From contig NZ_GL872282.1 of assembly GCF_000191065.1 (NCBI RefSeq), forward strand, positions 914,273 to 976,047: a DNA stretch of 61,775 bases, read 5' to 3'. Source of the DNA: Prevotella multiformis DSM 16608. GTDB lineage: Bacteria; Bacteroidota; Bacteroidia; Bacteroidales; Bacteroidaceae. A program made the translations under genes and the position numbers. Below the pieces are notes generated by a model, which saw nothing but the letters and a program-made list of their open reading frames with translations, made no database searches and was not told the DNA's origin. Positions 1 through 9,000 of this stretch are shown one piece after another. The first letter of the stretch is position 1. Each line of letters opens with the position of its first letter.

Positions 1-202
1 CCGATATGTGTGTCATTTCTGTCTGAATCCCGACATCTTTTGATTTCAGACCGTTGGATTTCAACAGTATGGCACGGCAACGCATACGGAAGGAATGGCT
101 TTTGCCACGGCGGAAGCCCTCCTCCAACTGAAGACGCTCTTTGTCTGTCAGTTCTATAATCTTGATCTTTCCGATAGTTGTACTTCTTTTATATGTTCGC
201 AC
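1..202 (-). CDS. IS630-type transposase, N-terminal part (runs off the window)
   Basis: The minus strand reads openly from a GTG at 202 to the window edge, giving about 67 residues. They begin VRTYKRSTTIGKIKIIELTD and contain a basic segment (RRGKSHSFRMRCRAILLKS) followed by SKDVG, which resembles the first helix-turn-helix of IS630-family transposases. The DDE catalytic part would lie outside the window. The GTG start is chosen because no in-frame ATG precedes it. The family assignment rests on the N-terminus alone. Confidence 0.6.
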   Translation of the reverse strand, partial: MRTYKRSTTIGKIKIIELTDKERLQLEEGFRRGKSHSFRMRCRAILLKSNGLKSKDVGIQTEMTHIS

Positions 203-229
203 AAAGGTACGCAAAAAATATGATATAAA

Positions 230-556
230 GTGTTTTTCAACATCTACTTAGGAGCTTTGACTGCATGGCATGAGAAATGGAAGGACTTCATAAACGAAGG
301 GGCAAAAGGAGCAGATGGGAAAATGCATTATGTGCATAAGAACGCAAGAAGCGCATATTTGAGTTTAAAGAGAAATACACCGTGGTTGTGGACATTCTAT
401 GATTTCCCTGAGCTGCAAATGCCGAATACAAACAATGAATTGGAAGCACTCAACTCTACTTTGAAAGCAAAATTAAACCTACATAAGGGTATTAGCAAAG
501 AAAGGAGAAAAGTCATTATTCAAGACTTTTTAAAGAATCATTCCCTTCGTAGATAA
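230..556 (+). pseudogene. Transposase remnant, C-terminal fragment (IS256-like, Zn-binding variant)
   Basis: This 108-codon frame carries the C-terminal signature of Mutator-type transposases of Bacteroidetes: PWLWTFYDFPELQMPNTNN followed by ELEALNSTLKAKLNLHKGIS. The N-terminal two thirds with the first catalytic aspartates is absent, and the apparent ATG lies just outside the neighbouring IS630-like gene, so this is a decayed end rather than a gene. A 20-bp direct repeat just downstream (571-590 and 612-631) may include its terminal repeat. Confidence 0.6.
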
Positions 557-570
557 AGGGATACAAGATG

Positions 571-631
571 TTTTAGGTCTCTTTTTGTCATATAAGAGCA
601 AAATAGACCCATTTTAGGTCTCTTTTTGTCA
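571..631. repeat. 20-bp perfect direct repeat, 41-bp period
   Basis: TTTTAGGTCTCTTTTTGTCA occurs at 571-590 and again at 612-631. It lies between the transposase remnant and the terminator of the DUF4374 gene. A nested IS end is the simplest explanation. Confidence 0.6.
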
Positions 632-643
632 CTTATGCCCAAA

Positions 644-682
644 AACGATGGCCTGCACAGTGGGTGCAGACCATCGTTTATT
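644..682 (-). terminator. Intrinsic terminator after the TonB receptor/DUF4374 operon
   Basis: AACGATGGCCTGCAC (644-658) pairs with GTGCAGACCATCGTT (664-678), 14 of 15 pairs around a 5-nt loop. On the minus strand the stem is followed by a T-rich stretch, and it lies about 70 bp past the stop codon of the DUF4374 gene. Confidence 0.75.
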
Positions 683-747
683 TTGATGCTTTTACGTTAT
701 CGTATGGTCATGCTGTTGCAGGCGTGAAGCATGACGATTGGCGTATT

Positions 748-1974
748 TTAATCTTTGATATATTCGATGTGCATGGGATTGCCGGCAGTCTTGATGACGG
801 GACCACGGGCGCGTTTCGTCTTTGTGTCATAATAGAAGAAGCCTGTGGCGTTGTCGCTCGAACAACCGAAAATGATGATATCGTTGTATTTCGTGACGGC
901 GAGACCGTGGGGACTTGATACGGGGATTCCTTTGATGGCCGTGATGGTTTTGTGATAGAGATCAACGGCCACTGCGACGGATGTCTTCGCGCTGTAAGGG
1001 TTGGCTGTTGCCGATGGGTCTAACGCGTTGCTGCTCACATGTCCGTAAGCGATGCCATTGCCGGCATACTTAAGGCTCGCCACATTGTCGGCCTTGATGT
1101 TGAGCCCTTCGATGTTGGTCTGATCAAGCCTTATACTATAGGTGGGATCGATGTCGGTTTCGCCCTTTTTGATGCGTGCAAAGCCGGCGTTGATGCCGGG
1201 AACCAAACCAAACGAGCCGATGCATGCGAAGTAGATGTCGCCTTTCTCATCCATAAAGAGCGTTCCACTGTCGATGGGGCGTGTGGGGAACGCCAAGCCG
1301 AGTGATTCATTCTTGATGTGCTTCTCGAGGCGATTGGTCTGGGCATCCACCATGGCAAACTCGATGCTGTTTTTAGCCGGCATCCATTGCGCATTGAATT
1401 GTGAGAGTGCGATGAATACTTTCCCGTCGCGCACAATCATGCACGAGGGACCTACGCGTACTCCTGCACCCGACAGACTGTTTAAATCGATTTCGCCGGT
1501 TTGCTTCATCTGTTTAAAGTCGAAGACGAGCACTTTTCCTAAGTTCTGGCACGAAACATAAGCTGTGTGATCGTTTACTTCGATGACCTGCGAAGCTGCA
1601 GAACCGGCCGGCAACATCATTTCGCCAGCCTTCACGAGCTGATGGTTGGCGTCGATGACAAAGCGCTGTAACGCTGCTTTTGACTGTCCCATGTAATCGG
1701 GAAAGATGTAAACATTCTTGCCTTGCACAGTGAAAGGATTGCCAAATCCGCCCGGTATCGCGCGGTTGTTGTCGATGGAAACGTCTGCGGTGTCGGTTAG
1801 CGTCTGTACATAACAACTGCCGGAGTTTCCGCTGGGATTGAGAACGGTTGTCGCCATGACGAGTGTGCCGCCGATGCTCGATGGCTGCGGAGCCGGTGTT
1901 GGATCGTCGTTCTTTTCGCACGCTGTCAAGCAGCACATGAGTGCAAAAGCACTGAATAAAAGATGTTTGTTCAT
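748..1974 (-). CDS. DUF4374-type surface/periplasmic lipoprotein
   Basis: The protein has 408 residues. A signal peptide ends in a lipobox (LTAC, Cys19), so it is probably a lipoprotein. The body is a repeated beta-rich pattern (VFIALSQFNAQW, GDIYFACIGSFGLV, NDIIIFGCSSDN) consistent with the propeller-like DUF4374 family, whose genes commonly sit beside TonB-dependent receptors, often with iron or heme functions. Here it follows the receptor gene on the same strand after 55 bp and shares its terminator at 644-682. I infer a role in handling the receptor's ligand; the ligand itself cannot be read from the sequence. Confidence 0.72.
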   Translation of the reverse strand: MNKHLLFSAFALMCCLTACEKNDDPTPAPQPSSIGGTLVMATTVLNPSGNSGSCYVQTLTDTADVSIDNNRAIPGGFGNPFTVQGKNVYIFPDYMGQSKAALQRFVIDANHQLVKAGEMMLPAGSAASQVIEVNDHTAYVSCQNLGKVLVFDFKQMKQTGEIDLNSLSGAGVRVGPSCMIVRDGKVFIALSQFNAQWMPAKNSIEFAMVDAQTNRLEKHIKNESLGLAFPTRPIDSGTLFMDEKGDIYFACIGSFGLVPGINAGFARIKKGETDIDPTYSIRLDQTNIEGLNIKADNVASLKYAGNGIAYGHVSSNALDPSATANPYSAKTSVAVAVDLYHKTITAIKGIPVSSPHGLAVTKYNDIIIFGCSSDNATGFFYYDTKTKRARGPVIKTAGNPMHIEYIKD

Positions 1975-2029
1975 ACGTTTTGTTTTTATATTACATAAAA
2001 TTGTGAATGTTCGATGGGGTAGGAGTGGC

Positions 2030-4201
2030 TCAATGCAGTAAGTAGCGTACTTTGAAGGCTACATAACGCCCCGGGAGCGGGTGATTGAGTTCGCTCACCA
2101 CTTCACGGTTGAGCACGTTCTTGATTTTGAGACTGAACGTGAGTGTTTGGTTCATCATGCTGTGTTCGAGCGCCGTGTCGAAGGTGATCGCTGTTGGAAT
2201 TTTGCGATCTTGGTAAATGGTCATCTCGTAGTCATAGAAGTATTGGTGCACATAGGAAGCATCGATGAGGAAACGAGTATTGCTGCGCTTGCCAATGAGG
2301 TTTTCGCGGTGACATTCGATACCGGCGTTGCCCAAAAGATAAGGTATGTTGGGGATGCGCTTACGATAAGTGGGGTTGGGCACGGTTGAACCTTCGGTGA
2401 AGCGTTGCGTATCGCGCAAATTCTGATAAGTGGCGTTGACGTAGGTATAGAGCCACGGCAACACGTCCCACTTAACTTCGCCTTCGATGCCGTAAGTGGT
2501 GGTTTCGCCGACATTGACGTATTGCGCGAGTGTGGGAACCATTGACGGCGTGTAACGAATCATGTCGGTGAGATGCGTATAGAAGCCGTTGACCTCTGCT
2601 TCGAAGATGCCGTCGGTCTTCAGCGTGCGCCGATAGAGTGTGCCGAGGTTGCAGGATCGCACATGCTCGGGTTTGAGCGTTGGGGAAGGCAGGATGGAAT
2701 AGCCGTTGCCGACAAGTTCCTCATCGCTGGGAATGCGCATTTCATCGCTATACGACGCTTTGAACATGAGTTCGGGGGTGAGACGATAACGCATGGATTC
2801 GTTCCATCCGAAGGAGTGTTTGGTGACGCGCACTTGCTCGGGTGTTGGTACATAGAAGGAGGGGAGTTGCTCGGTGGACGAATGATAGTGATAGCTGCGG
2901 AGGGTGAATGCGCTTTGAAAGCGATCGCGGAATAGGAGGAGGTCGTAGGAAAGTCCAGCAGTGAGACTGTTCATATAGCTGTCGAATTGAGTACGGAAAC
3001 CATAGGCCGCGTCCATTAATTCATCGTGCGGCTTGAGCTTCGTGTAGGCTTCATAGAGATTAAGGTTGAGGGAGTGATGCCGATTGATGGTGTAGTTGAG
3101 ATTAAGCTTGCCGGTGCCATCGAGATTCTTGTTGTGTCCGTCATAAGGATGCGTGCTGGTTTCGCCGCCGAGGGGCGATTGCGATGGGCGGCTGTTGCCA
3201 AACCAGTCGTATACGGTTTTTGCGTAATCGCTGACGCCGTAGTTTCCGATATCGAAGGCTGCTTCGAAATCGAAAGCCAGTCCGTCGATGAAAAACGTCT
3301 CACGCTTGGCTTTGAGTGAGGTGGCGATAGCTTGCGAATGGGTGTAGGCCTCACGCACGTCTAAGTCGATGCCCTGCAACTGCTGATGCGTGGCGGTGTA
3401 GATAAGTTCGGCTTTCAACTCATCGAACCACCACTTAGTAGCTTTAATGCTCCCTGCGATAACACCCTTTCGAAAGGCATCATGGTTGCGCCTCACACGC
3501 AAATCACCCAAATTGTGGAGTGTCATGTAATAGTTGTTTGCCGAATAGGTGAAGAAACCGCCCATGCCGAATTGCAACCCTGACGGCGCATACGTGCGCT
3601 TGAACACGGTGTTGAGGCGGTGAGTGTTAAACGAGCCAATCTCGTATGATGCATCGAAATAGATAGGCGGATATTCCTTCGTCACGACATTGATTGCACC
3701 GCCTAATGCGCTGCCGCCGAACTTATAGGGAACAATGCCTTTGTAAATTTCGATGCGCGCAATCATATCGGTAGGTATATCGTTGAGCGTGATGAAATTG
3801 CTGAATTGATTCATCGCTGTCTCATCGACGAATAGGCCCAAGCGCTTTCCTTCCAAACCGCGCACAGAGAGCCTTGATGCGCTGCCGACGCCGCCCGTAT
3901 TGCGAATGGTGACACCTGCGACGCGCGCCAACACATCGTTCATAGATGAGGCGGTACCCTGCAACTCTTTCGATGTCATCACTGATACGGGCATGCCGCT
4001 TTCGCGCAACTGGCGCGCTTCGTTACGTCCCATGACGGTAATTCCTTGTAGGAGGATGGTTTCGTCACCGATGTGCTTTTGTGGTTTCAGCGAGTCGCGT
4101 TTGGTTGTAGCTGCGTTGGTGGTTGTTGTCTGCGCCATCGTGGCTAACGATGCTAAGAGGAGGAGACTAAGTAGGGATAGTCTGTTGTGGAGTATGTACA
4201 T
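2030..4201 (-). CDS. TonB-dependent outer-membrane receptor
   Basis: The chosen start at 4201 (MYILHNRLSLLSLLLLASLA) gives 723 residues with a clean signal peptide. An upstream in-frame ATG at 4330 would add 43 residues and cross the promoter, so it is rejected. A plug domain follows at about 50-170 (GITVMGRNEARQLRESGMPV, then DVLARVAGVTIRNTGGVG and RLSVRGLEGKRLGLFVD), then a 22-strand-type barrel ending in the aromatic-rich PLPGRYVAFKVRYLLH. There is no SusC-type carboxypeptidase-like domain and no SusD partner, so a siderophore, heme or cobalamin-like substrate is more likely than a glycan. It heads an operon with the DUF4374 lipoprotein. Confidence 0.9.
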   Translation of the reverse strand: MYILHNRLSLLSLLLLASLATMAQTTTTNAATTKRDSLKPQKHIGDETILLQGITVMGRNEARQLRESGMPVSVMTSKELQGTASSMNDVLARVAGVTIRNTGGVGSASRLSVRGLEGKRLGLFVDETAMNQFSNFITLNDIPTDMIARIEIYKGIVPYKFGGSALGGAINVVTKEYPPIYFDASYEIGSFNTHRLNTVFKRTYAPSGLQFGMGGFFTYSANNYYMTLHNLGDLRVRRNHDAFRKGVIAGSIKATKWWFDELKAELIYTATHQQLQGIDLDVREAYTHSQAIATSLKAKRETFFIDGLAFDFEAAFDIGNYGVSDYAKTVYDWFGNSRPSQSPLGGETSTHPYDGHNKNLDGTGKLNLNYTINRHHSLNLNLYEAYTKLKPHDELMDAAYGFRTQFDSYMNSLTAGLSYDLLLFRDRFQSAFTLRSYHYHSSTEQLPSFYVPTPEQVRVTKHSFGWNESMRYRLTPELMFKASYSDEMRIPSDEELVGNGYSILPSPTLKPEHVRSCNLGTLYRRTLKTDGIFEAEVNGFYTHLTDMIRYTPSMVPTLAQYVNVGETTTYGIEGEVKWDVLPWLYTYVNATYQNLRDTQRFTEGSTVPNPTYRKRIPNIPYLLGNAGIECHRENLIGKRSNTRFLIDASYVHQYFYDYEMTIYQDRKIPTAITFDTALEHSMMNQTLTFSLKIKNVLNREVVSELNHPLPGRYVAFKVRYLLH

Positions 4202-4228
4202 ACTGTTTGATTGATGGATTTGATGACG

Positions 4229-4276
4229 CAAAGGTAGCGACAGTGGGGGGAGGTAGGCAATACCTAAAAGTAGGTA
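4229..4276 (-). promoter_or_regulatory. Promoter and triple half-site operator of the TonB receptor operon
   Basis: On the minus strand a -7 box TACCTTTG (4229-4236) stands 27 bp before the receptor ATG. A -33 TTG lies at 4258-4260. Overlapping and just upstream are three half-sites with a 10-bp period on the plus strand: AGGTA (4251), TACCT (4261) and TAGGTA (4271). They form two overlapping inverted repeats. A repressor bound here would cover the -33 element. Confidence 0.65.
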
Positions 4277-4317
4277 AATGTGGCTGTAGCGAGCATTTGC
4301 AGCAAGGGCTTCTGCGG

Positions 4318-4755
4318 TCATCCGGCACAAGCGAAGAGAGGTGAGAAGGGATGCTGCGGCAATGAAAGGGTTACTTTCTCCTCATCGGGGTAAATCATTT
4401 CCAATAGGCGATTGTGGCTGTCATATTTCCACTGTGTTACGTAGGTTGCCACAGCCTGATTAGGCACAATCAGCGTGCGTACCGTCTTCAAGACCTCACC
4501 CATTTTACCGTAGTAATACTCGATAGCACCACTGCCGTCCTCACGAAGCATCAATCTGCCGATACGGTTGTAAGAAGAGTTGATACCACCGTAATGGTAC
4601 TTCACGTTATTTTCCGGATGGTCAGGATAGTTGATTGCTGTCAGACGACCGTAATCGTACTCGTAATTGATGGTCTTGCCCTCCTTTTTGAGGTTGGCTG
4701 TCTGCTTCGTCACCACGTTGCCCAAAGCATCGTAGGTGAAGCCATTACTTGTTGT
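4318..4755 (-). pseudogene. RHS/YD-repeat protein fragment
   Basis: The frame encodes YD-repeat units (GFTYDALGNVVTKQ, INYEYDYGRLTAINYPD, QWKYDSHNRLLEMIYPDEE), the hallmark of RHS polymorphic-toxin shells. Only about 130 residues remain, against well over 1000 in complete proteins. The 3' end runs into unrelated codons (PLFACAG) near 4375 and the 5' end lies in the 3' end of the neighbouring lipoprotein gene. It is a rearrangement remnant without a start of its own. Confidence 0.8.
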
Positions 4756-5560
4756 GTATATAGCTAATTTTTTCAATAATCCCATCTTTATCAAGATACA
4801 AGATTTTCCCATATTGCATATTATTTTCGTATTTCTTGATTGACTGCAAATAATGATTTACAGAATCAAAATAATAACCCTCTCCACATTTTAAAAAATG
4901 GGAGCCACGCCTACTACATTGTGTGAAGATAGCTTCCAAAGTTCCTTTCCGACCTATAACAAAGCATAATGTTCCTATAAACAAAATGCCTTTTTCCTTT
5001 CGTTTGTAGTAAGCTATAGAAACTTTGTTAAAAGATTTTTTATTTATTCCTACAATTTTCAATGAATCAATATTGTTATATATAGTTTCCTGACAAGCCT
5101 TTTTGATTAATGATACAGAAACTTTTTTGTCTAACTCAGTCGGTTCTCCCTCCTCATCATAATATACAAGTTTTTCCACTTCTCCTGAATCTGTATAATA
5201 TACTGCCATTCCATGGAGCTTATTTTGAATTTTTGTAAAGGAATGCGATAATCTATGCGTTTCATCGTCAAAGTGATATACCCGTTCTATTGTATCCTGC
5301 CCTTCTACAATATTTTGTACACTTATGCTAATCAAACATGACCAACGTTTACTAAACACTATTCTTCCATTACCGACAGTAATATAATCCTCTAAATAAC
5401 GTTTACCACCAGAATAGTATTTAATATTAAAAGAGCTATCAATCATTGTAATATCCGCATCTTGCACGATATCACCTTTTCTGCTGTTGGGAGTAGAATT
5501 AGGCGATACCGAACAAGATGTAAATATTATAAGTAATAACAAAGAATATATTTTTTTCAT
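4745..5560 (-). CDS. Hypothetical lipoprotein with MORN-like repeats
   Basis: The protein has 271 residues. The start MKKIYSLLLLIIFTSCSV gives a signal peptide with lipobox cysteine Cys16. The middle carries short Tyr/Gly/Asp units (YYTDSGEVEKLVYYDEEGEP) resembling MORN-type repeats. I do not recognise a named family. It lies beside an RHS remnant, and small lipoproteins next to RHS genes can be immunity proteins, but nothing here proves that. The region is AT-rich compared with the receptor operon, suggesting separate acquisition. Confidence 0.6.
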   Translation of the reverse strand: MKKIYSLLLLIIFTSCSVSPNSTPNSRKGDIVQDADITMIDSSFNIKYYSGGKRYLEDYITVGNGRIVFSKRWSCLISISVQNIVEGQDTIERVYHFDDETHRLSHSFTKIQNKLHGMAVYYTDSGEVEKLVYYDEEGEPTELDKKVSVSLIKKACQETIYNNIDSLKIVGINKKSFNKVSIAYYKRKEKGILFIGTLCFVIGRKGTLEAIFTQCSRRGSHFLKCGEGYYFDSVNHYLQSIKKYENNMQYGKILYLDKDGIIEKISYIHNK

Positions 5561-5599
5561 TATTTCTTCCTTGTTGGAGTAAAATTCAAACGAATTGCG

Positions 5600-5614
5600 C
5601 TACTTCTATGCGGA
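5600..5614. repeat. Putative att core of element A, integrase side
   Basis: CTACTTCTATGCGGA, matched with one mismatch at 19131-19145. The 285 bp between the lipoprotein start and integrase gene hold this core, an arm-type site TTACCAAATCGT (5748-5759) also present inverted in element B (34756-34767), and a -7 box TAATTTTG (5864-5871). No gene is seen in this stretch; the frame at 5697-6083 is a shadow of the integrase. Confidence 0.55.
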
Positions 5615-5884
5615 AGTATGGGAGTAGAAAGCAGAATATGGCATAAAATTCATATCTGACTGAAATACAGCGGATATTGCTTGTTTCTTCTTAGGGTTGC
5701 ATCATAGAAAACAGGCAGAAAAGGGAGCGAAAAGGAGGGAGTTCAGTTACCAAATCGTTCGACAAACGATGAAAGGAAAAGGACGGCTGAAAGTGGTAAC
5801 TAAAACGGTGTTTTCTCTTTCATTATCAATGTTTTGCATCGCTCAAAGTTCCTCAAAGAAGTGTAATTTTGCAAGTAAAAAACA

Positions 5885-7138
5885 ATGGAAAAAGAAAAAT
5901 TCAAGCTGCTTTTCTACCTCAAGAGAGGTACGCAGGACAAAAACGGAAAAAGTCCCATCATGGGACGCATCAGCGCAGGACGCTCTATGGTACAGTTCAG
6001 TTGCAAATGCTCGTGTACTCCTCGTTTGTGGGATAGTCGCAAGAACCGACTGCTGGGCAAGAGTGCCGAAGCCGTATCGGTAAACAAGGAACTTGACCGC
6101 CTACAAGTGAGCATACACAAGGTTTATGAGTCTCTTTCGGGTAAATCCGATGCTCCCATCACGGCAGAGCGAGTACGGGAATTGGTGTTCGGGCTAAACA
6201 GCGAGGCGCAGGGACTGCTTTATCATACGGACGAGTATATCGACCGCTTCCGTGAGCGTGTGGGCATAGACCGCAGCGAACGCAGACTAAAATGCCTGTT
6301 GCTCTTTCGCAAGCATCTGGCAAACTTCGTCAGGTATCGCTACCATGTGGAGGATATTCCCGTACAGAAAGCCGATGCCGCCCTTGTCAAGGACTTGGAA
6401 GACTACTTCGCCAAAGAAAAGGGCTTCAAGCTCAACACTTCGGCTGGTTATCTCTCCATGCTGGCTTCCTTGCTCAAAGACCTGCATAAACGGCATATCA
6501 TTGACACCTATCCTTTCATCAACCATTCCATTCGTTGGGAAGTGGGTACTCCACGTTACATCACGAGGGAGGAGGTAAGTCGTATCGCAGCCTTGGGAGA
6601 AGATAAATTGCAAGGCTATGAAAAAGTGTCGAGGGATATGTTCCTTTTCTCCTGCCTGACGGGACTTTCCTATACCGACGTGTATCACTTGACGGAGCAG
6701 CACATCTTTCACGAAGCGGGAATGACTTGGATACGCAAGCCGAGAATAAAGACGGGCAACGTGTGCCACATCCCCCTACTTCCCGAAGCCGCTGCCATTA
6801 TCAAGCGTTATCGGGGCATTCACACGAGGGCTTTCCGACACGAACCGCCCAAGGGGTATCTGCTGCCCATACCCGGATGCGACACGGTAAACATACACCT
6901 CAAAAAGATAGCACGGCTTTGCGGTATTCAGAAAACGCTGACCTATCACATGGCACGGCATACCTTCGCATCGCAGATGACACTGTCGAAGGGCGTGTCC
7001 ATTGAGAGCGTTTCCAAAATGCTCGGACACAGTCAAATCAAAACCACGCAAGTGTATGCGGAGACTTCTCCCGAGCGTGTCTTTCTGGACATAGAGAAAA
7101 TACTTCCACAACTCGCACATTATCAACTGACCAACTAA
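5885..7138 (+). CDS. Tyrosine recombinase/integrase of element A (first of pair)
   Basis: The protein has 417 residues. An N-terminal Arm-DNA-binding domain of the Bacteroidetes type (FKLLFYLKRGTQDKNGKSPI) is followed by a SAM-like core-binding domain at about 105-200. The C-terminal catalytic domain carries SCLTGLSYTDV (the first Arg is replaced by Tyr/Thr, usual in this subgroup), HMARHTFASQ, MLGHSQIKTTQVYAE with the nucleophilic Tyr. It presumably cuts and joins the att sites. The first Met lies 13 bp after the TAATTTTG box. The second integrase follows after 12 bp, so the two are co-transcribed. The relative in element B starts at 34597. Confidence 0.9.
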   Translation: MEKEKFKLLFYLKRGTQDKNGKSPIMGRISAGRSMVQFSCKCSCTPRLWDSRKNRLLGKSAEAVSVNKELDRLQVSIHKVYESLSGKSDAPITAERVRELVFGLNSEAQGLLYHTDEYIDRFRERVGIDRSERRLKCLLLFRKHLANFVRYRYHVEDIPVQKADAALVKDLEDYFAKEKGFKLNTSAGYLSMLASLLKDLHKRHIIDTYPFINHSIRWEVGTPRYITREEVSRIAALGEDKLQGYEKVSRDMFLFSCLTGLSYTDVYHLTEQHIFHEAGMTWIRKPRIKTGNVCHIPLLPEAAAIIKRYRGIHTRAFRHEPPKGYLLPIPGCDTVNIHLKKIARLCGIQKTLTYHMARHTFASQMTLSKGVSIESVSKMLGHSQIKTTQVYAETSPERVFLDIEKILPQLAHYQLTN

Positions 7139-7150
7139 AACCGCAGCACA

Positions 7151-8434
7151 ATGAAAAGTACATTTTCCATACTATTCTACACGGACAGAAGCAAGACCAA
7201 TGAACACGGAGTATGCGTAATCCGTTGCCGTATCACCTGCAATGGTACGTCCTCATCGTTTTCCACGCAGTTGCAAACTTCCCCCGATGAGTGGCTTGCC
7301 CGAAAAGGGCGCATCAAGGCGACAGCAGGTAATTCAAGCGGCATCAATCTGCAACTGAACTCAATCGAAGAGTGCTTGCATTCACTCTATGAACGTACAC
7401 TAAGGGAAGAAAACTATATCACGGCGGAATACCTCAAGGAGCGTTATATGCAGCAAAGTCGCCCTATGCCAACACTTGCGGAGCTATATCAATCCGTTTG
7501 TGAATACAAGGAGGAATTGCAGGGCAGAACCTTAAGCAAGGCAACCGTCAGGGCTTTTAAGGACAGCTACAAGAGTTTTGTTCATTTCCTGCAAGTAAGG
7601 GACAGGGCAGACTGTATGCCCACAGAGGTGGACAAGACTTTGCTTGAGGACTATCGCCTTTTCATGCTTCGGGACTTGGGAAACAAGGAAAGCAGTGTCG
7701 GCAACCGCCTACGCCACTTGCATCAGGTCATTCGCAAGGCATTGCAGGAGCGATACGTTCGTGAAGACCCTTTTGAACTCATAGACATAGAAACGCCTAC
7801 CTACGAGCGCAATGCACTTACGGCGGACGACCTGCAAAAACTCTTGGCTTACCGTCCGCACCGCTCAGTGGACAACCATTGCAGACTTATTTTCCTCTTG
7901 GGCTGTTTCACGGGGCTGGCATTCTCAGACTTAAAGAAACTCCGAATGGACGATGTTTATACATTCGGGGATGGGCGTAGGTACATATCGCTCTGTCGCA
8001 CAAAGACACAGAACAGAAGTATTGTCCCGTTACTGCCCATTGCCGAGAAAATACTCGCCATAGTGAGCCCCGGACGAAGGGAGGGGCTTTTCTTTCGAGA
8101 GTTTCCCAGCAACAGTAATTTCAATAGAACTATTCAGGAGATATGTATTAAGGCAGGACTGCCACCGCATACCCAAGCGACCTCGCACACCGCACGGCAC
8201 ACCTTTGCCACGACCATCTGTCTGGAGAACGGACTTCCGATAGAAACGGTGAGCAAGATGCTGGGGCATCGCTTTATCTCCACGACCGAGATTTATGCAC
8301 GGGTGACCAAGAGCAAGATTGCCAAGGAAATGCAACCCCTGATGGGTAGTGAGCATACAAGGGTACTGCGTAAAGCCTTACGGCTGTGTCCGTCAAGAAC
8401 ACCGAAAAAGTCAAGTCCCATAATTGGGATGTAA
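7151..8434 (+). CDS. Tyrosine recombinase/integrase of element A (second of pair)
   Basis: The protein has 427 residues. It has the same layout as its neighbour: Arm-binding domain (MKSTFSILFYTDRSKTNEHG), core-binding domain, catalytic domain with GCFTGLAFSDLKKL, SHTARHTFATTICLENG, KMLGHRFISTTEIYARV. It diverges strongly from the second integrase of element B, unlike the downstream backbone. Paired integrases are common in these elements and may act together. The gene ends inside a stem (TTACGGCTGT at 8378-8387 with ACAGCCGTAA at 8434-8443) that could attenuate read-through. Confidence 0.88.
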   Translation: MKSTFSILFYTDRSKTNEHGVCVIRCRITCNGTSSSFSTQLQTSPDEWLARKGRIKATAGNSSGINLQLNSIEECLHSLYERTLREENYITAEYLKERYMQQSRPMPTLAELYQSVCEYKEELQGRTLSKATVRAFKDSYKSFVHFLQVRDRADCMPTEVDKTLLEDYRLFMLRDLGNKESSVGNRLRHLHQVIRKALQERYVREDPFELIDIETPTYERNALTADDLQKLLAYRPHRSVDNHCRLIFLLGCFTGLAFSDLKKLRMDDVYTFGDGRRYISLCRTKTQNRSIVPLLPIAEKILAIVSPGRREGLFFREFPSNSNFNRTIQEICIKAGLPPHTQATSHTARHTFATTICLENGLPIETVSKMLGHRFISTTEIYARVTKSKIAKEMQPLMGSEHTRVLRKALRLCPSRTPKKSSPIIGM

Positions 8435-8488
8435 CAGCCGTAATGAATGATTCAAAAAAAGAAGTCCAACTTTTTAACAAGAAGAACA

Positions 8489-8974
8489 ATGAAACAGAAG
8501 AACAAAAAGGAAATTTCCTACTTCCGATTGAAGTTGGAAAGCTATATGAGTGAACATCACCCCGAGCGATTGGGAGACAAGGAGCTTATCACGGCAAGAG
8601 CCGACATGGCACTGACAGCCTACTGCGATGCCGTGGCGCAAGGTTTTAATCATTTAGAAGCAGAAAGAATAGCAAGTGAAGTGCTTTTCAGTGGACTGCA
8701 TTTCTCAAAGTACGATACCCTTGTTTCTGTCTTGGAGGACGAGTTTGAGAGGGAACTTCCTACACCGCTCCCCGAGAGGCTTTCGCTTTTATTGTTGGCG
8801 GACAAGGCTGTTCAAGCCACATTCGCCAAGTATGAACTGACGGACGCATTTGCCGCAAGCGGACAATACGACCGTCTTTACACCGAACTGACAGGCACGA
8901 TAGTGCTGCTCATCGAGAGCAACAACCTGCCAACGGTCAAACAGACGGAGGAGGCAAGCCCGAAGGCGTTGTAG
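8489..8974 (+). CDS. DUF1896-family protein
   Basis: With the start at 8489 (MKQKNKKEISYFRLKLESYM) the protein has 161 residues, exactly the length of its element-B counterpart at 31555-32040. An upstream ATG at 8447 would add 14 unmatched residues. The predicted fold is all-alpha and acidic. The family occurs in conjugative and mobilizable elements of Bacteroidetes; its biochemical role is unknown. It sits between the integrases and the structured RNA. Confidence 0.75.
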   Translation: MKQKNKKEISYFRLKLESYMSEHHPERLGDKELITARADMALTAYCDAVAQGFNHLEAERIASEVLFSGLHFSKYDTLVSVLEDEFERELPTPLPERLSLLLLADKAVQATFAKYELTDAFAASGQYDRLYTELTGTIVLLIESNNLPTVKQTEEASPKAL

Positions 8975-9000
8975 GCAAAGGCGCACGCAAAGTTCCTGAT

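Noticed and set aside
4202..4330. Longer N-terminus of the TonB receptor
   Set aside because: It would place a non-signal sequence before a clean signal peptide and run through the promoter and operator.
5697..6083. A 128-codon frame at the start of element A
   Set aside because: It overlaps the integrase gene in another frame and the att arm; no protein features.
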